From the NCBI GenBank assembly GCA_031255075.1, contig JAIRTF010000241.1:1-7633 (forward strand): a stretch of DNA of 7,633 nucleotides, read 5' to 3'. The DNA is from Bifidobacteriaceae bacterium. GTDB lineage: Bacteria; Actinomycetota; Actinomycetes; Actinomycetales; WQXJ01. The translations under genes and the position numbers were made by a program. Position 1 is the first letter of the stretch. The number at the start of each line of letters is the position of its first letter. Below are positions 7,148-7,633 of this stretch, piece after piece. The notes below the pieces were generated by a model. That model searched no databases. It was not told the DNA's origin and worked only from the letters and a program-made list of their open reading frames with translations.

Positions 7148-7153
7148 AGGTTA
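7148..7153 (-). promoter_or_regulatory. Candidate -10 element of mshC, overlapping the uppP stop codon
   Basis: The minus strand reads TAACCT, then agcaag, then GTG. The hexamer fits TANNNT and the 6-nt gap places a start on the GTG, giving a leaderless mRNA. Its first three bases are the TAA stop of uppP. A TTGGCC lies 20 bp upstream, longer than an ideal spacer. No Shine-Dalgarno sequence is visible at a usual distance. Confidence 0.45.
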
Positions 7154-7633
7154 CAAGACCCCGCCCGCTACCAGGCCAATCACAGCCACGCCAAGAGCCA
7201 CCCGGTAGTAGACAAAGGGCTTGTAGGAATAGGTCGAAACGATCTTCAAGAAGGCGATGATCACCGCGTAACCAACCCCAAAGGCCACCGCCCCAGCTGC
7301 GAACGTGTTGCCCCAACTGGTGGCCAGTGCCACATCATCACCTAGGGCTCTGATCAGCTCTAGCACCCCGGCGCCGAAGACCGCCGGCATGGCCAGCAGG
7401 AACGAATAGCGGGCGGCGGCGGCCCGCGAATAGCCCATCGCCAAACCAGCGGTGATGGTTCCACCAGACCGGGACACACCAGGGATCAGAGCCAAGGATT
7501 GGGCCAAGCCGTAAAGCAAGCCGTCTTTCACGCCGATCTGTTCCATGGTCTTGGCTTCGCCACGTGCAGCGCGTCTGCCGGCGTAAACATCCGCCAAGCC
7601 GAGCAATATGCCGAAGCCGATCAACATGGCACC
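7151..7633 (-). CDS. uppP: Undecaprenyl-diphosphatase UppP/BacA, C-terminal part (5' end outside window)
   Basis: UppP is an integral membrane enzyme that removes a phosphate from undecaprenyl diphosphate, regenerating the lipid carrier for peptidoglycan and other wall polymers; the family also confers bacitracin tolerance. The visible 160 residues run past the right edge without a start, so the internal ATG at 7627 is not taken as the start. The diagnostic block SLALIPGVSRSGGTITAG holds the PGxSRSxxT active-site motif. The other active-site motif, a glutamate-rich (E/Q)xxxE segment near the N-terminus, lies outside the window. Several hydrophobic stretches follow (YSFLLAMPAVFGAGVLELI, the AAGAVAFGVGYAVIIAFL region, and the final VALGVAVIGLVAGGVL), consistent with C-terminal transmembrane helices. 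It is the upstream gene of the uppP-mshC pair, 9 bases apart. Confidence 0.95.
   Translation of the reverse strand, partial: GAMLIGFGILLGLADVYAGRRAARGEAKTMEQIGVKDGLLYGLAQSLALIPGVSRSGGTITAGLAMGYSRAAAARYSFLLAMPAVFGAGVLELIRALGDDVALATSWGNTFAAGAVAFGVGYAVIIAFLKIVSTYSYKPFVYYRVALGVAVIGLVAGGVL

Noticed and set aside
1..7633. A novel defence, mobile or biosynthetic system
   Set aside because: Every major gene belongs to a recognised core family in an arrangement usual for actinobacteria. No transposase, integrase, toxin-antitoxin pair, CRISPR repeat or attachment site was seen.

Overview
The window looks like part of the core chromosome of a high-GC actinobacterium (Actinomycetota). The strongest clue is mshC, the ligase that commits cysteine to mycothiol, a thiol confined to this phylum. 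The RecB-like nuclease, PAC2 protein, cobalamin-dependent MetH and UppP also read as actinobacterial versions, and the neighbourhood resembles the region of mycobacterial genomes that holds the same families. No mobile element, CRISPR array, tRNA, rRNA or foreign-looking island was seen. The genus cannot be fixed from the sequence.

Layout from left to right. (1) The 3' part of a plus-strand PD-(D/E)XK/RecB-like nuclease ends at 637. (2) A 100-bp convergent gap holds an imperfect hairpin and a G-rich 12-bp direct repeat. (3) A minus-strand pair, metH followed by a HAD-family hydrolase, is joined by a 4-base ATGA stop/start overlap. (4) A short divergent region separates metH from a plus-strand PAC2 gene. 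(5) The PAC2 gene runs tail to tail into mshC, and the two overlap by 7 bp. (6) On the minus strand, uppP (5' part outside the window) precedes mshC by only 9 bp, so the two are probably co-transcribed.

Functional links. metH makes methionine from homocysteine and methyl-tetrahydrofolate, and mshC consumes cysteine to make mycothiol, so the centre of the window concerns sulfur amino acids and redox thiols. UppP recycles the undecaprenyl carrier for cell wall synthesis and shares a transcription unit with mshC by position rather than by pathway. The roles of the HAD and PAC2 proteins are not known from sequence alone.

The most useful non-obvious signal is in the starts. PAC2, mshC and probably metH each have a GTG start lying 6 to 8 nt after a TANNNT -10-like hexamer and no Shine-Dalgarno sequence, as expected for leaderless mRNAs. 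The HAD gene, inside its operon, instead has a clear GGGAGG ribosome binding site. This choice of starts shortens the longest possible PAC2 and metH reading frames and removes their apparent head-to-head overlap. I found no credible novel system; this is a compact, ordinary core region with some regulatory and architectural details worth checking.
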